NCBI GenBank assembly: GCA_021777765.1 | Contig: JAJYDF010000007.1 | Coordinates: forward strand, 57,366-121,365 | Length of the DNA stretch: 64,000 nt | Reading direction: 5' to 3' | Origin: Pseudomonadota bacterium | Lineage (GTDB): Bacteria; Pseudomonadota; Gammaproteobacteria; DASZBR01 | Part shown: piece after piece, positions 20,391-30,226 of the stretch | Layout of the letters: every line of letters begins with the position of its first letter | Position numbering within the stretch: the stretch's first letter is position 1 | Position numbers and translations under genes: made by a program | The notes under the pieces: generated by a model | Told to the model about the DNA's origin: nothing | What the model saw: the letters and a program-made list of their open reading frames with translations, nothing else | The model's database searches: none

Positions 20391-21044
20391 TTAATCTTTT
20401 TCAAAATGTTGATAATCTTTCATGTTTTGCCAATCCCCTCCCCAGCGCCAGCCATAGCTTGTAAATAGATTATATATATTATTACCTTTGACAATAATTC
20501 CTTTTATCTTGTCATTACGTGATAAATAGTGAATACCTTGATAAGGTAATACTTGACCATTATTAATGTAAGGATTTTGTATAGGATTTATATCAATAGC
20601 ATAACCATAACTGTGTTTAGAAAAAAAACGAGCATCACTGGTCAGCGCACGGCAATTAAAACCCACTGTATTATCATCCGCCATCGATTTTAAATCATCA
20701 CCTTGATAAAAATCTAACGGTTGTATTTTTGCAATAGGAAATTTCATGAGAAATAGTTGATGAAATATTTGAACCGTTTCAGCCGCAATTTGCTGATTTA
20801 CGATCAAAACGCCTTGATGTGGTTTATTATCAAAACCCCAATAAGTGAGTTGTATATAAGATAATTCACGCAGAGGTACGGGACAGCCTTCCCGCCAGGT
20901 GTAATGTTGCATGATTAATTGCATGTTATAAGGGATAGCAGTTATTTTACTTAGAAATAAATCAGGTGTTGCTGCGCTTGCTTTTTGCAATAAAAAGAAA
21001 TAACTCATCAGAAAAATTAATAGTGGTCGCTTCATTAAGATCAT
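20391..21044 (-). CDS. Secreted M15-family D-alanyl-D-alanine peptidase-like protein
   Basis: A 217-residue exported protein with an N-terminal signal peptide (hydrophobic LLIFLMSYFFLLQKASA). The zinc site is visible as SKHSYGYAIDINP (His and Asp ligands) and the final DYQHFEK (His ligand). The segment SYGWRWGGDWQNMKDYQHFE is characteristic of the M15C/VanY-like peptidases that cut peptidoglycan peptides. The full length ends directly after the last ligand, normal for this subfamily. It likely remodels the cell wall in the periplasm. It is transcribed alone. Confidence 0.85.
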   Translation of the reverse strand: MILMKRPLLIFLMSYFFLLQKASAATPDLFLSKITAIPYNMQLIMQHYTWREGCPVPLRELSYIQLTYWGFDNKPHQGVLIVNQQIAAETVQIFHQLFLMKFPIAKIQPLDFYQGDDLKSMADDNTVGFNCRALTSDARFFSKHSYGYAIDINPIQNPYINNGQVLPYQGIHYLSRNDKIKGIIVKGNNIYNLFTSYGWRWGGDWQNMKDYQHFEKD

Positions 21045-21175
21045 TTATTTAATTGAAATACAATTTGAAATAGATATAGTTTGTATTAATGCCGTTTTAA
21101 GAAGTAAGATGTTTTTATGCTGATTTAATAATCATTATGCTCCTTCATTAGTTTTAATTTAATTAAAATTTATTT

Positions 21176-22924
21176 TTATTTCTCTAAAACATAAGTGCCT
21201 GGTGCGTCACTAAGTATACTCAATCCCATTTTACTATTGCCTATTTCAGGGGGCGATATTTTTTCTCCAGAATGATTTGCTATCCATTCTTGCCATTTTG
21301 GCCACCATGATCCATCAAAATGAGGCGCTCTTTCTTCCCAAACTTCAGCAGTAACATGTTTATCTTTTTTACGGTGCGTTAACATTTGAAAATTCCTGTG
21401 AGGATGTCCTGGTTCACTCACAATCCCTGCATTATGGCCGCCGCTGGTCAATACAAAAGTAATATCGGTGTCTAAAAATAAATGAAGTTTATAAACGGAC
21501 ATCCACGGCGCGACGTGATCGGTTACTGTGCTAACAGCAAAAATAGGCGCATTAATATTTGGTAGCGATACGCGTTTTTTTCCCACTTTAAAACGACCTT
21601 GTACCAAATCATTATTTAAAAATAATTTATGTAAATATTCGGAATGCATTTTATAAGGTAAGCGAGTGGTATCATTGTCCCATGCCATTAAATCATTGAG
21701 TTGTTCTTGTTGCCCTAACAAATAATTACGTATTAATCGTGACCAAATTAAATCAATCGACCGCAACATACTAAATGCGCCAGCCATTTGAGCGCCATCT
21801 AAATAACCTTTTTCCCACATAATATCTTCAAGAAAAGTGATTTGATTGGGATCCACAAATAATAAAAGTTCACCAGCATCTCTAAAATCAATTTGTGCTG
21901 CAAATAAGGTGATTGTTTTTAATCGCTCATCAGATTTTCCTGCCATGGCAGCAGCAGCAATCATCAATAATGTGCCACCGATGCAATAGCCAACGGCATG
22001 TATTTTTTGTTGAGGAACAATATCATTAATGACTTTAAGAGCGTCCATTATGCCTAAATTAACATAATCTTCTAATCCTATATCACGATCATCGCTGTTG
22101 GGATTTTTCCAAGAAATCATAAACACAGTATGACCATTATCTACCAGATATTTGACTAATGAATTATGCGGCGAAAGATCCAATATATAATATTTCATAA
22201 TCCAAGCGGGGACTATTAAGATGGGTTCTGCAAAAACTTTTGCTGTGGTTGGTTGATATTGAATTAATTCAAGCAAACGATTGCGATAAATCACTTTTCC
22301 TTTTGTAATCGCAACATTTACACCCACACGAAATTGTTCTGCACCAGCGGGTGGAAGATTTTGTTGATTATGGTAAATATCATTTAAATAATTATTAAAA
22401 CCGCGAATAAAATTCATGCCCTTTTGTTGGTAAGCGGTTTGTATAATTTCTGGGTTTAACCACGGAAAATTGGATGGCGAAAATATATCTAGAAATTGCC
22501 TGCCAAAAAAATTAACCATAAATTGATGATGTTTAGAAAGCCCTCTAATTTCAGAAGACGATTCATTCCACAGTTGTTCCATTAATAAAAAAGCTTGGGA
22601 ATAAAGATTAAAAGGATACTGGGACCATAATTCATTAATAAATCGTTTATCTTCTGTTCGACATTGTATACAGGGCTCAGATTTTTGTTGGCTGGTATTG
22701 ATTGAATATTCCAGAAAACGTGACATTTTGTAAGCAGCATTTTTTAAAATAGCCATTTGTTTTGCAGGAGAAATGGCTAGATTAGTGAACCAATCAGCAA
22801 ATGCAAGACCATAAGAAACAGGCGAAATCCAACCGGTATAACGGCCAATGGTGGCATGTAATATGCGATCAAAGTCTTCACCTTGATATTCATAATGGGG
22901 TTCTTGCGTGCCAGTTTTATCCAT
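21176..22924 (-). CDS. phaC: Poly(3-hydroxyalkanoate) synthase, class I
   Basis: PhaC polymerises hydroxyacyl-CoA into polyhydroxyalkanoate storage granules. The lipase-like box GYCIGG with the catalytic Cys near residue 313 and the His in SGGHNAGIVSEPGHPHR near 496 are present. The segment FVDPNQITFLEDIMWEKGYLDGAQMAGAF lies between them. The length of 582 residues fits the single-subunit class I enzymes. The usual partners phaA, phaB, phasin and phaR are not in this window, so the substrate supply must be encoded elsewhere. Storage polymer would suit a bacterium alternating between host and environment. Confidence 0.93.
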   Translation of the reverse strand: MDKTGTQEPHYEYQGEDFDRILHATIGRYTGWISPVSYGLAFADWFTNLAISPAKQMAILKNAAYKMSRFLEYSINTSQQKSEPCIQCRTEDKRFINELWSQYPFNLYSQAFLLMEQLWNESSSEIRGLSKHHQFMVNFFGRQFLDIFSPSNFPWLNPEIIQTAYQQKGMNFIRGFNNYLNDIYHNQQNLPPAGAEQFRVGVNVAITKGKVIYRNRLLELIQYQPTTAKVFAEPILIVPAWIMKYYILDLSPHNSLVKYLVDNGHTVFMISWKNPNSDDRDIGLEDYVNLGIMDALKVINDIVPQQKIHAVGYCIGGTLLMIAAAAMAGKSDERLKTITLFAAQIDFRDAGELLLFVDPNQITFLEDIMWEKGYLDGAQMAGAFSMLRSIDLIWSRLIRNYLLGQQEQLNDLMAWDNDTTRLPYKMHSEYLHKLFLNNDLVQGRFKVGKKRVSLPNINAPIFAVSTVTDHVAPWMSVYKLHLFLDTDITFVLTSGGHNAGIVSEPGHPHRNFQMLTHRKKDKHVTAEVWEERAPHFDGSWWPKWQEWIANHSGEKISPPEIGNSKMGLSILSDAPGTYVLEK

Positions 22925-23131
22925 ATCGAAAAACTCCTTTTGCTATATTGATCAGCAGTACTGCTTAAGGAATAGGGTTCACCTATGTCATATCAGTCTT
23001 CAGTTATATCTAATATTATTTTACATGACAATATTATTGAGATGTTTAGTTATGTTATTTTATACAATTTTCAAGCGTGAACCATCTGCGCGAAAACTGC
23101 TAATTCAATTCTAAGGATGAGGGTAAATTTG

Positions 23132-23947
23132 ATGGCAAAACATCAAAATATTCATGTACCAAATAATCGTTACATGATGCATGAACAGATCAAGAGCAAT
23201 CCAGTGATACTTTTTTTATTAAACGTTATCGCAATTATAGTTTCATATTATGTTGCAATTTTATTGCATGAATGGGGGCATGGCACAGTTGCATGGATGT
23301 ATGGCATTAAATCTAGCCCTTTTGATATTCAATATGGTGGATGGCTTTTGCAAAATGCGGATGAAAATGTTAATTACGCAACTTTGCTTAATTCGAACCA
23401 TGGAATTACGGCGGCAATGATTGGTATCGCAGGTCCGGTTGTGAGTTTTATATTAGCAATATTCAGTTTTATTTTATTGAATCGTAAAAGCTACCAACAC
23501 AATAACGTTAAGTTTATTTTTATTTATTGGTTTTTAATGATAAATATGATTCCCTTAGTACAATATTTTACGGTCTCTGCATTTTCATCTGAAGGTGATA
23601 CGGGGCGTTTTGTGCATGGACTAAATATTTCAGCGTTGTGGATTTTTATTCCTGGAACAGTATTTATTATTTACGCGCTCTGGCGAATTTTAACAAAAGA
23701 AATAATTAGGGCTTATATCGTAATGCCAATTAATAGTATATTTGGTCGAAATATACTTTTATTGGCAACACTCAGTGTGATATTTTTATTTATTTATTCC
23801 CACGGATATAACCCTTTAACTGATAAAGGCATAAATACCATTAGCAGAATTTTAGCAATAACATCTATTTCGTTTGTCCCTTTGTTGTTTATTGTCTGTA
23901 ATCCCTTATTGAGTTGGGTGAAAAAAGCGACTGATTGCAAAATATGA
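23132..23947 (+). CDS. Membrane metalloprotease-like protein (M50-like, HExxH)
   Basis: A polytopic membrane protein of about 271 residues with roughly six hydrophobic segments. The first one contains ILLHEWGHGTVAW, an HExxH zinc motif within a membrane helix, as in site-2 (M50) intramembrane proteases. An N-terminal extension of some 25 residues is cytoplasmic. The second M50 signature (NxxPxxPLDG) is not seen. The segment FSSEGDTGRFVHGL may take that place, so the assignment is tentative. I chose the ATG at 23132, preceded by GAGGG at 8 bases; another ATG at 23117 lacks spacing. Confidence 0.6.
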   Translation: MAKHQNIHVPNNRYMMHEQIKSNPVILFLLNVIAIIVSYYVAILLHEWGHGTVAWMYGIKSSPFDIQYGGWLLQNADENVNYATLLNSNHGITAAMIGIAGPVVSFILAIFSFILLNRKSYQHNNVKFIFIYWFLMINMIPLVQYFTVSAFSSEGDTGRFVHGLNISALWIFIPGTVFIIYALWRILTKEIIRAYIVMPINSIFGRNILLLATLSVIFLFIYSHGYNPLTDKGINTISRILAITSISFVPLLFIVCNPLLSWVKKATDCKI

Positions 23948-23968
23948 TAATCAATCACAATGCGTTAA

Positions 23969-24883
23969 TTATTTTAATTTAGTAAGTTGTAGGTATAAAT
24001 TCTCTATTTGTGGGCAATTCATATTTTTACTTTTTGCAGCTATTAGCGGATTTGCATAAATATATTCAATTTCTATTGATTTGTGTTGTTCAAAATCATA
24101 TAACATACTGGGTTTATACCCAGTTAACATAGCCGAATCTTTAATCATGTTTTCAAAGATTTCCATAGAAAGCGTTATGTCATATGCATTAGCAATAGCA
24201 ATAATTTCTGCGGCTATTGATTTAAGTAAGGGGACAAAATTTTGCGCCAATATATCGGCGGATGTATTGTGTAATACACATAATCCATTAAATGGAATAT
24301 TCCATAACAATTTCTGCCAACGAATTTGTAAATAATCGTTGTGAATTTCGAAGGGTATAGCAGCGGTTTTCAATTTGTTTGAGATACTATTAATTATATT
24401 TTCATTTTTTGCTAGGTCATTATAAGGCGCTAGTCTAATTACACCTTGATGAGTGGCTTTTATAACACCGGGTGTTAATTTGATTACACCGATAGTAGTT
24501 AATGCACAATAAATAGCATTATTAGGACAAATGGATTCTACAAATTCTTCATTACCAAAACCATTTTGCATGATTAAAATAATGGAATTTTCTTTTAACA
24601 AATGAGGTAACAAAGTGGGAAGTAATTTATTTTGTGTGGTTTTTAAGGCAATAATAATGACATCACATTTTGGCATTTGTTGTGCATTTTGATACACATT
24701 GATTTTGGGTAATGTAAAATAATCATTAACAGTGATTATTTTTAATCCTTGTTGTTTGACAGCTTGATAAGCAGAATGCAATAAAAAATGCACTTCCTGA
24801 CCGGATTGTGCTAATAATCCGCCATAATATCCACCAATTGCACCTGTACCAATGATTGCATAATTCGAAAGATTTTTTTCCAT
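23969..24883 (-). CDS. panE: 2-dehydropantoate 2-reductase family protein
   Basis: A 304-residue ketopantoate reductase family oxidoreductase. The N-terminal Rossmann fold has the NADPH loop GTGAIGGYYGGLLAQSG. The catalytic Lys/Asn region appears as IALKTTQNKLLP, QNGFGNEE follows, and the C-terminal helical domain has KLLWNIPFNGLCVL. PanE makes pantoate for coenzyme A. Family members without a proven substrate are common, so the pathway role is probable, not certain. It is convergent with the M50-like gene. Confidence 0.8.
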   Translation of the reverse strand: MEKNLSNYAIIGTGAIGGYYGGLLAQSGQEVHFLLHSAYQAVKQQGLKIITVNDYFTLPKINVYQNAQQMPKCDVIIIALKTTQNKLLPTLLPHLLKENSIILIMQNGFGNEEFVESICPNNAIYCALTTIGVIKLTPGVIKATHQGVIRLAPYNDLAKNENIINSISNKLKTAAIPFEIHNDYLQIRWQKLLWNIPFNGLCVLHNTSADILAQNFVPLLKSIAAEIIAIANAYDITLSMEIFENMIKDSAMLTGYKPSMLYDFEQHKSIEIEYIYANPLIAAKSKNMNCPQIENLYLQLTKLK

Positions 24884-24907
24884 ATCAATATACTATAGTA
24901 AGAAAGG

Positions 24908-24950
24908 CTCTCACCCTAACCTTCTGCCAAAGGGAGAGAGGATTGAGAAG
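24908..24950. repeat. REP-like intergenic repeat (diverged copy)
   Basis: The stretch CTCACCCTAACCTTCTGCC-AAAGGGAGAGAGG between hspQ and panE resembles the common bacterial REP pattern (CTCACCCTAACCCTCTCCC...GGGAGAGGG). It forms an imperfect hairpin. It is related to, but not identical with, the copies at 35300, 36421 and 47468. Confidence 0.55.
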
Positions 24951-24956
24951 ACAATA

Positions 24957-25289
24957 TTAATTACGAGGGGAATAGGGAACATATTTTCCATCTTTAAAAT
25001 CACTGAAAAAATAATTCACTTCAGGATGATTAATAGGTTCTTTAGAAAGATCTTCTTCTAAATCTTGTTCTGAAATGTATACGCGTTGTTGCGTGCCATG
25101 CACTAATACATGATACCAAGGCTTGTCTTTGGGGGGCTTATTGGGTGACATGCGATTATAAAGTTCTTCTGATTCTTGAAAGTCTGCATCTACATCTATT
25201 ACCACGCCGCGGAAATCAAATAATGCATCGTGTACTAATTGGCCAATACCATAACGGGCAATAGTGGGATTAAATTTTACATGTTCCAT
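24957..25289 (-). CDS. hspQ: Heat shock protein HspQ / hemimethylated DNA-binding YccV-like
   Basis: A 110-residue protein of the HspQ/YccV family. The segments ARYGIGQLVHDALFDFRGVVIDVD, KPWYHVLVHG and YISEQDLEED are the family core. In E. coli HspQ binds hemimethylated DNA near the origin and adapts substrates to the Lon protease. The gene lies close to the 5'-nucleotidase gene on the same strand (36 bases apart), so they may share a transcript. Confidence 0.88.
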   Translation of the reverse strand: MEHVKFNPTIARYGIGQLVHDALFDFRGVVIDVDADFQESEELYNRMSPNKPPKDKPWYHVLVHGTQQRVYISEQDLEEDLSKEPINHPEVNYFFSDFKDGKYVPYSPRN

Positions 25290-25325
25290 GCATAGTTACT
25301 CATTGATAAAAAGAATCTTATTATT

Positions 25326-26225
25326 TCACAAATTGACAATTCCATGAACCACATGACCTGTTGCGACGTGTTGACTTGCAGAAATGCAATGGCCTTGTTG
25401 ATCATCAAAAAAGAAATCAGCACCAAATGCACGTAAAAATTCGCCTTTATCCAAGCCACCTAAAAACAGGGCTTCGTCAATACGAATTTGCCATGCACGT
25501 AGCGTTAAAATAACGCGTTCATGCGCTGGCGCATCACGGGCAGTAACTAGTGCTGTTCTAATTGGGCAAGATGATGGATTAAACACACTCTGAATTTGAT
25601 GTAATGCTGATAAAAACCCTTTAAATGGGCCTCCAGATAAAGGTAATTTTGCCGCGGCACTTTCACTTTCTCTAAATGCAGCTAAACCTGATTCTTGGTA
25701 GACACGTTCTGCTTCATCAGAAAAAATTACCGCATCACCATCAAATGCAATGCGTAATTCTTGCGATACATTACTGGTGCTAGATCCTGGAATAATTAAA
25801 GCGGCTGCAAATCCAGCTTGTAATGCATTGACCACATCTTCACGATTTGCCGAAAGAAATAATTGTGCGCCAAATGGTGTGACATAACGATAGGGACTTT
25901 GGCCGCTGGTAAAAGTGGCTCTGGTAATAGCGAGTTGATGATATTTAATGCTATTAAAAACTCTTAAGCCGGTGTCAGCACTATTTCGCGATAATAGAAT
26001 TATTTCAACCAGAGATTCATCATTTTGGGGATTTTTAAGTGCTAATAATTTTTTAACCAGAGGAAATGCAACGCCCGGTTCTAATACTTTATTTTCATGC
26101 GCGATTTGATATTGTAAATAGGCATCAATACCTTCGTTCTCATAAATAGTATGGCTTTCGTCTAAATCAAATAATGCGCGTGATGAAATAGCGATAACGA
26201 GTTTACCCGATAAATTTTTTGGCAT
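25326..26225 (-). CDS. 5'-nucleotidase (cytosolic NT5C1-type)
   Basis: A protein of about 299 residues of the bacterial/eukaryotic cytosolic 5'-nucleotidase family. It has the start LVIAISSRALFDLDESHTIY, EIILLSRNSADTGLRVFNSI, and FSDEAERVYQESGLAAF, with a C-terminal ARDAPAHERVILTLRAW. It should dephosphorylate nucleoside monophosphates. I chose the ATG at 26225, preceded by GGAG at 9 bases; the frame's earlier TTG overlaps that site. It lies 70 bases downstream of the AddA-like gene on the same strand. Confidence 0.87.
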   Translation of the reverse strand: MPKNLSGKLVIAISSRALFDLDESHTIYENEGIDAYLQYQIAHENKVLEPGVAFPLVKKLLALKNPQNDESLVEIILLSRNSADTGLRVFNSIKYHQLAITRATFTSGQSPYRYVTPFGAQLFLSANREDVVNALQAGFAAALIIPGSSTSNVSQELRIAFDGDAVIFSDEAERVYQESGLAAFRESESAAAKLPLSGGPFKGFLSALHQIQSVFNPSSCPIRTALVTARDAPAHERVILTLRAWQIRIDEALFLGGLDKGEFLRAFGADFFFDDQQGHCISASQHVATGHVVHGIVNL

Positions 26226-26295
26226 GTTAAAGTGCTCCAACTGAATCTTTAATCATATGTTTTTAGTGAATCGTTCATGTGCGGGAATGACAGAA

Positions 26296-29082
26296 TCAGA
26301 ATAATTTAAATTTCTTTAATCGTTTTAAGGGTCTAACAGAATAAATATTATTTTCGTTTGATAAATTAATTGCCCCATTTTCATTATTAATATCTTCAAT
26401 TGTTATTATATCCTGCAATGACAGATACGGCCATAATTGCGCTAATAATGATTGTGAATTGGGTGATCGCAAGCCATTTTCATCTTGTTCAACATGAAAT
26501 ACGAGATGTAATTGATGTTTAGCGCGGGTAGTTGCAACGTATAATAATCTTTGTGCCTCGAAATAAGATTTTTTTTGTTCTTCTCGTCTTAAATAAGTAT
26601 AAATAGGATCTTGATCTTGAGCAGTCGCTTTTATAGGTGCCAATATCAAATCATCAATACCATGTTCACCCGTACGTTCCATCCACAAAAGTAATTGATT
26701 ATCATCTGATCGTACTTGTCTATCTAATCCGGCTAATATTACTATATCGAATTCAAGACCTTTTGCTTTATGAATAGTCATAATTTCAATATAAGGTTTA
26801 TTTAATTGTGATGGCGAAGCTGTCAATAAATCTAGTTGTTTTTCTAATTGAGTTAAATCACTAATATCATTTCCTGTGCTTAGTTTTTCAAGCAAATTAA
26901 AAAAAGTTTGTGCATTTTCTAAGTCAGATTCACTGTTAATGCATGCCGGACCACCTAATGCAAGCCATACGCCTTCTATCCAATAACGCAAAGATTTATA
27001 ACGGCGTTCTTTAAATGCGTTATTCAATACTGTTATTAAATGATTTAATTGTTGTTGACTAGTAGAGCTTATTTTATGCGCATTTATCGCAAGCAATTCC
27101 CAGATGGTTTTTTCACTGTCGTTATAAGTTAATGAATGTAAATCAGTCAATGTTAAACCGCACCAGGGAGCGCGTAATATCGCTAGCCATGCTGTGCGGT
27201 CAGCTAAATGTAATAATGCTTTTGTTAAAGCTAATAAATCTTGAATAACACTATTTTGGCTTAATAATTCAATTTCTATTGCTTGATAAGGGATTTTAGT
27301 TTTTTGAAGTGTATCAATGATATTAAATAAGTGAGGTCGCGATCGCACTAAAATAGCAATTGATGCATCAGGTTTGTTCTTGCGTGCAGAGGTGATGATA
27401 TCTACTACAGTTTTTCCTTCTTGATTTTGCCCATTTTTTTCAATGGCGTAGATTTTAACAGTGGAGATATTTTTTGTTTCATGAATAGCGTGTGATTGAT
27501 TAAATTGTATGGCACCACAACTGATATCATTAAATTGAGGAAATACCTGTGAAAATAGTTGATTAGTCCAATTGACTAACAAAGGATCAGAGCGAAAATT
27601 TGCACGCAGTGTTAATGGTTCTAGCTTAATATTGCCAATACCTTCTCTTTGTGCGCGTAAAAATAATCCCACTTCAGCTTTGCGAAAGCGATAAATTGAT
27701 TGCATAGGGTCGCCTACTAAAAATAAAGTACGTCCCTCATTGGATTGCCATTCTGCGGTTAATTTTTCAATCAGATGAAATTGCGATAGTGATGTGTCTT
27801 GAAATTCATCAATTAATAGATGCTGTATACGATAATCCAGTGCTAATGCTAAATCGGTTGGCGTTTCTGTATCACCCAAAGCTTGTAATGCGCGCAAGGT
27901 AATTTCACAATAATCAACCATGCCTTTTTGTGCGAATACCAAACGAAGTTGTGCGACTAATAAAGGTAATAATGTGACTAATGATTCAATGATAATTCGT
28001 TGTGAATGAATATAATGTGTAGGTGGTGATGATAAAATATCTGAAAATAATAGTTTGAGTGCATGGTTATCTTGTAGATCAGTTAATAGTTGTTGCATTC
28101 TTTTTTTATAATTTTCACAGTATTCTTTTTGTTGTTTATCTTTTATTTTTGAAGGCGCAGGAAAACCTTCATTTTCAGTTAATCTTTTTCGCCATTCATG
28201 TTCTTTGGTTAATAATAAGTGGCCTAAACCCGACCATTGCGGAAAATCTTCTAAATTAATTTGGGGTAAATCATTTAAATTGATACAGGAAATGATGGGT
28301 GAACCGTTGACCGTATTTGACAGATTGGTCGCTACAAATTGACTGATGGTAATTAATTCTTTTGCTAAATCAGCTGAAATAGCACTATGTAATTTTTCAA
28401 TATTTTCTAATACGATGTGTTGTAATGATTTTTCTAGGGTAGCGATTAAATGATTAACATCTACACCAGTCAGATGTGATAACCATTGATCGCGATGGGA
28501 CAACATATCAATTAGTAATGATTCCACTTTATTTTGTTGATTATCTAAATGGATTAACAATTGTTCTAATGCTGGGCTCCAGCTTTCTTGATCTTCTAAG
28601 CTGGATAAAATGGAGCGTACAGCTTCTGTATAAAGTGCATTGGCATCTTCAGTAATTTGTGGTGTGCTGCCAAATTGACTCAATATGGGCATTTGTTGCA
28701 CCAGTGACAAACTTAATGCATCGATAGTTAATATTCGCAACCTTTGTTGATTTTCTAATAAATGCCATTGTTCTTGTTGATCTCTTTGTAATACTGCTTG
28801 TGCTAATGCACTGGTTTTTTGCGCGTGTTCTGATTTTGGGTTTTCATTTGATTGCGCCAATCGCAAAGCATTAACTATACGTTCTTGCATTTCCGCTGCA
28901 GCTTTGCGGGTAAATGTAATAGCGATAATTTCTTCAGGTGCATTTTGTACACGGGCCAATAGTGCTAAATAACGTTGGGTCAGTAATTCGGTTTTTCCTG
29001 AACCCGCAGGCGCTTGCACAATAAACGATCGTGTAGGTTCGATAGCAGTTTGACGTTGTATTTGATCAGGGATGTTGGTCAT
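26296..29082 (-). CDS. UvrD-like helicase, AddA-type, lacking the C-terminal nuclease region
   Basis: A 928-residue superfamily 1 helicase. Walker A APAGSGKTELLTQR lies near residues 23-36, motif Ia follows as ITFTRKAAAEMQER, and motif II appears as LLIDEFQDTSLSQF. Later motifs are LVGDPMQSIYRFRKAEV, IMTIHKAKGLEFDIVILAG and YVATTRAKHQLHLV. This is the AddA/RecB-like layout used in double-strand-break end processing. Full AddA proteins are usually above 1,050 residues and end in a PD-(D/E)xK nuclease domain. Here the protein stops at RPLKRLKKFKLF, soon after the helicase core. No AddB is in the window. It is either a shortened functional helicase or a C-terminally truncated gene. Confidence 0.85.
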   Translation of the reverse strand: MTNIPDQIQRQTAIEPTRSFIVQAPAGSGKTELLTQRYLALLARVQNAPEEIIAITFTRKAAAEMQERIVNALRLAQSNENPKSEHAQKTSALAQAVLQRDQQEQWHLLENQQRLRILTIDALSLSLVQQMPILSQFGSTPQITEDANALYTEAVRSILSSLEDQESWSPALEQLLIHLDNQQNKVESLLIDMLSHRDQWLSHLTGVDVNHLIATLEKSLQHIVLENIEKLHSAISADLAKELITISQFVATNLSNTVNGSPIISCINLNDLPQINLEDFPQWSGLGHLLLTKEHEWRKRLTENEGFPAPSKIKDKQQKEYCENYKKRMQQLLTDLQDNHALKLLFSDILSSPPTHYIHSQRIIIESLVTLLPLLVAQLRLVFAQKGMVDYCEITLRALQALGDTETPTDLALALDYRIQHLLIDEFQDTSLSQFHLIEKLTAEWQSNEGRTLFLVGDPMQSIYRFRKAEVGLFLRAQREGIGNIKLEPLTLRANFRSDPLLVNWTNQLFSQVFPQFNDISCGAIQFNQSHAIHETKNISTVKIYAIEKNGQNQEGKTVVDIITSARKNKPDASIAILVRSRPHLFNIIDTLQKTKIPYQAIEIELLSQNSVIQDLLALTKALLHLADRTAWLAILRAPWCGLTLTDLHSLTYNDSEKTIWELLAINAHKISSTSQQQLNHLITVLNNAFKERRYKSLRYWIEGVWLALGGPACINSESDLENAQTFFNLLEKLSTGNDISDLTQLEKQLDLLTASPSQLNKPYIEIMTIHKAKGLEFDIVILAGLDRQVRSDDNQLLLWMERTGEHGIDDLILAPIKATAQDQDPIYTYLRREEQKKSYFEAQRLLYVATTRAKHQLHLVFHVEQDENGLRSPNSQSLLAQLWPYLSLQDIITIEDINNENGAINLSNENNIYSVRPLKRLKKFKLF

Positions 29083-29101
29083 AGTGTAACGATTATATCA
29101 T

Positions 29102-30142
29102 TTAAACTTTTTCATCCAATTTTTTATTGGGTTGTTTTTTTCTTTTATCGAGTAACTTGATGGTTTTTTCGAAATCGCTGTCTTGAGTTTCTTCATTTTT
29201 AAGTCTCAATTTATGAAATTTATCGTATTCGACTTCAGCTAATTCAATCGCAATTTCATGTGATATTTTTCCTGCATTATGTAAAATATCTCTGTCATTA
29301 AGTTGCAAAAAGCCATGTAATTTTTTTATCCAATCTTTCATTGTCATTGGTATGCGTCTCATGGCTTGACCTTCGGCAAAAATCAAATATTGTTCAACTA
29401 AATTATTTAATGCTAATAATTCATTTTCATCTAAGTAATTTTTTGCGATATGTGTATCTTCTTTTCTGGGTTTGCTTCCTCTCCAATTGGTTAGTCCCAT
29501 ATTGGGTTTGGTACTATCTGCTCTTGTAGCAATTATTTCAGCGGCTGTTTTTCCTGTAATAGCCCAATGGATTTTATTTTGTACAGTTTTATAAAAAGTA
29601 ATACTGATTTCGCTCGTTGGATCAAAGTCAACGCTTAAAGCATATATGTCTGTAATTTTGCGATAAAACCTTTTTTCTGAGGTTCGAATGTCCTGTATTC
29701 TTTGAGTAAGCTCTTCAAAGTAATCGAAAGGTAAGTCTGGATTTTTGAGTCGTTCGTCGTCTATTACGAATCCTTTGATAATGAATTCTTTAAGAGTCTT
29801 TGTTGCCCATATACGAAATTGTGTTGCACGTATTGAATTTATTCTGTATCCAAGAGATATGATGGCATCAAGGTTATAGTGCTTCACAGCATAATTTTTT
29901 CTATCTGAAGCAGTTATCGAGTATTCCTCGGAAACTGAATCTTCATTGAGCTCAGCATCTTTAAAAATATTCTTCAAATGCAGGCTAATATTATCTACAC
30001 TGCAATCAAATAATGAAGCCATTTGTTTTTGAGTTAACCAAATGGTATTGCCATCAAACCTAACATCCAACTTAATTTGTCCGCTTTCATCTTGATAAAT
30101 AATAATTTGTGAACTATTCGAAATAGAGTCATTTTTTTTCAT
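29102..30142 (-). CDS. RhuM family protein
   Basis: A 346-residue protein of the virulence RhuM family. The family markers are FDGNTIWLTQKQMASLFDCSVDNISLHLKNIF (winged-helix-like DNA-binding part), HYNLDAIISLGYRINSIRATQFRIWA and FIIKGFVIDDERLKNP. The C-terminal half is a helical region related to that of Fic/Doc-associated proteins. RhuM proteins come from Salmonella pathogenicity island 3 and from phage and defence loci; the biochemical role is unsettled. A strong GGAGG lies 5 bases before the ATG. It sits 19 bases upstream of the AddA-like gene on the same strand. Confidence 0.88.
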   Translation of the reverse strand: MKKNDSISNSSQIIIYQDESGQIKLDVRFDGNTIWLTQKQMASLFDCSVDNISLHLKNIFKDAELNEDSVSEEYSITASDRKNYAVKHYNLDAIISLGYRINSIRATQFRIWATKTLKEFIIKGFVIDDERLKNPDLPFDYFEELTQRIQDIRTSEKRFYRKITDIYALSVDFDPTSEISITFYKTVQNKIHWAITGKTAAEIIATRADSTKPNMGLTNWRGSKPRKEDTHIAKNYLDENELLALNNLVEQYLIFAEGQAMRRIPMTMKDWIKKLHGFLQLNDRDILHNAGKISHEIAIELAEVEYDKFHKLRLKNEETQDSDFEKTIKLLDKRKKQPNKKLDEKV

Positions 30143-30226
30143 ATTGCCTCCTTGGAAGTGAATATTGCTTACAATTTGATTCGAATTTTATTTTTGATAA
30201 TGGCAATAATAATAAATTTCTTAATA

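Noticed and set aside
26490..26506. A TGTTCAACATGAAATA sequence in the AddA-like gene, whose protein also contains FHVEQ
   Set aside because: Only about 12 of 16 bases match the parS consensus and the palindrome is poor. The shared peptide is chance.
29670..29700. A GGTTCGAATGTCC string that looks like a tRNA T-arm
   Set aside because: It lies within the RhuM coding frame and no acceptor stem or anticodon arm can be folded around it.
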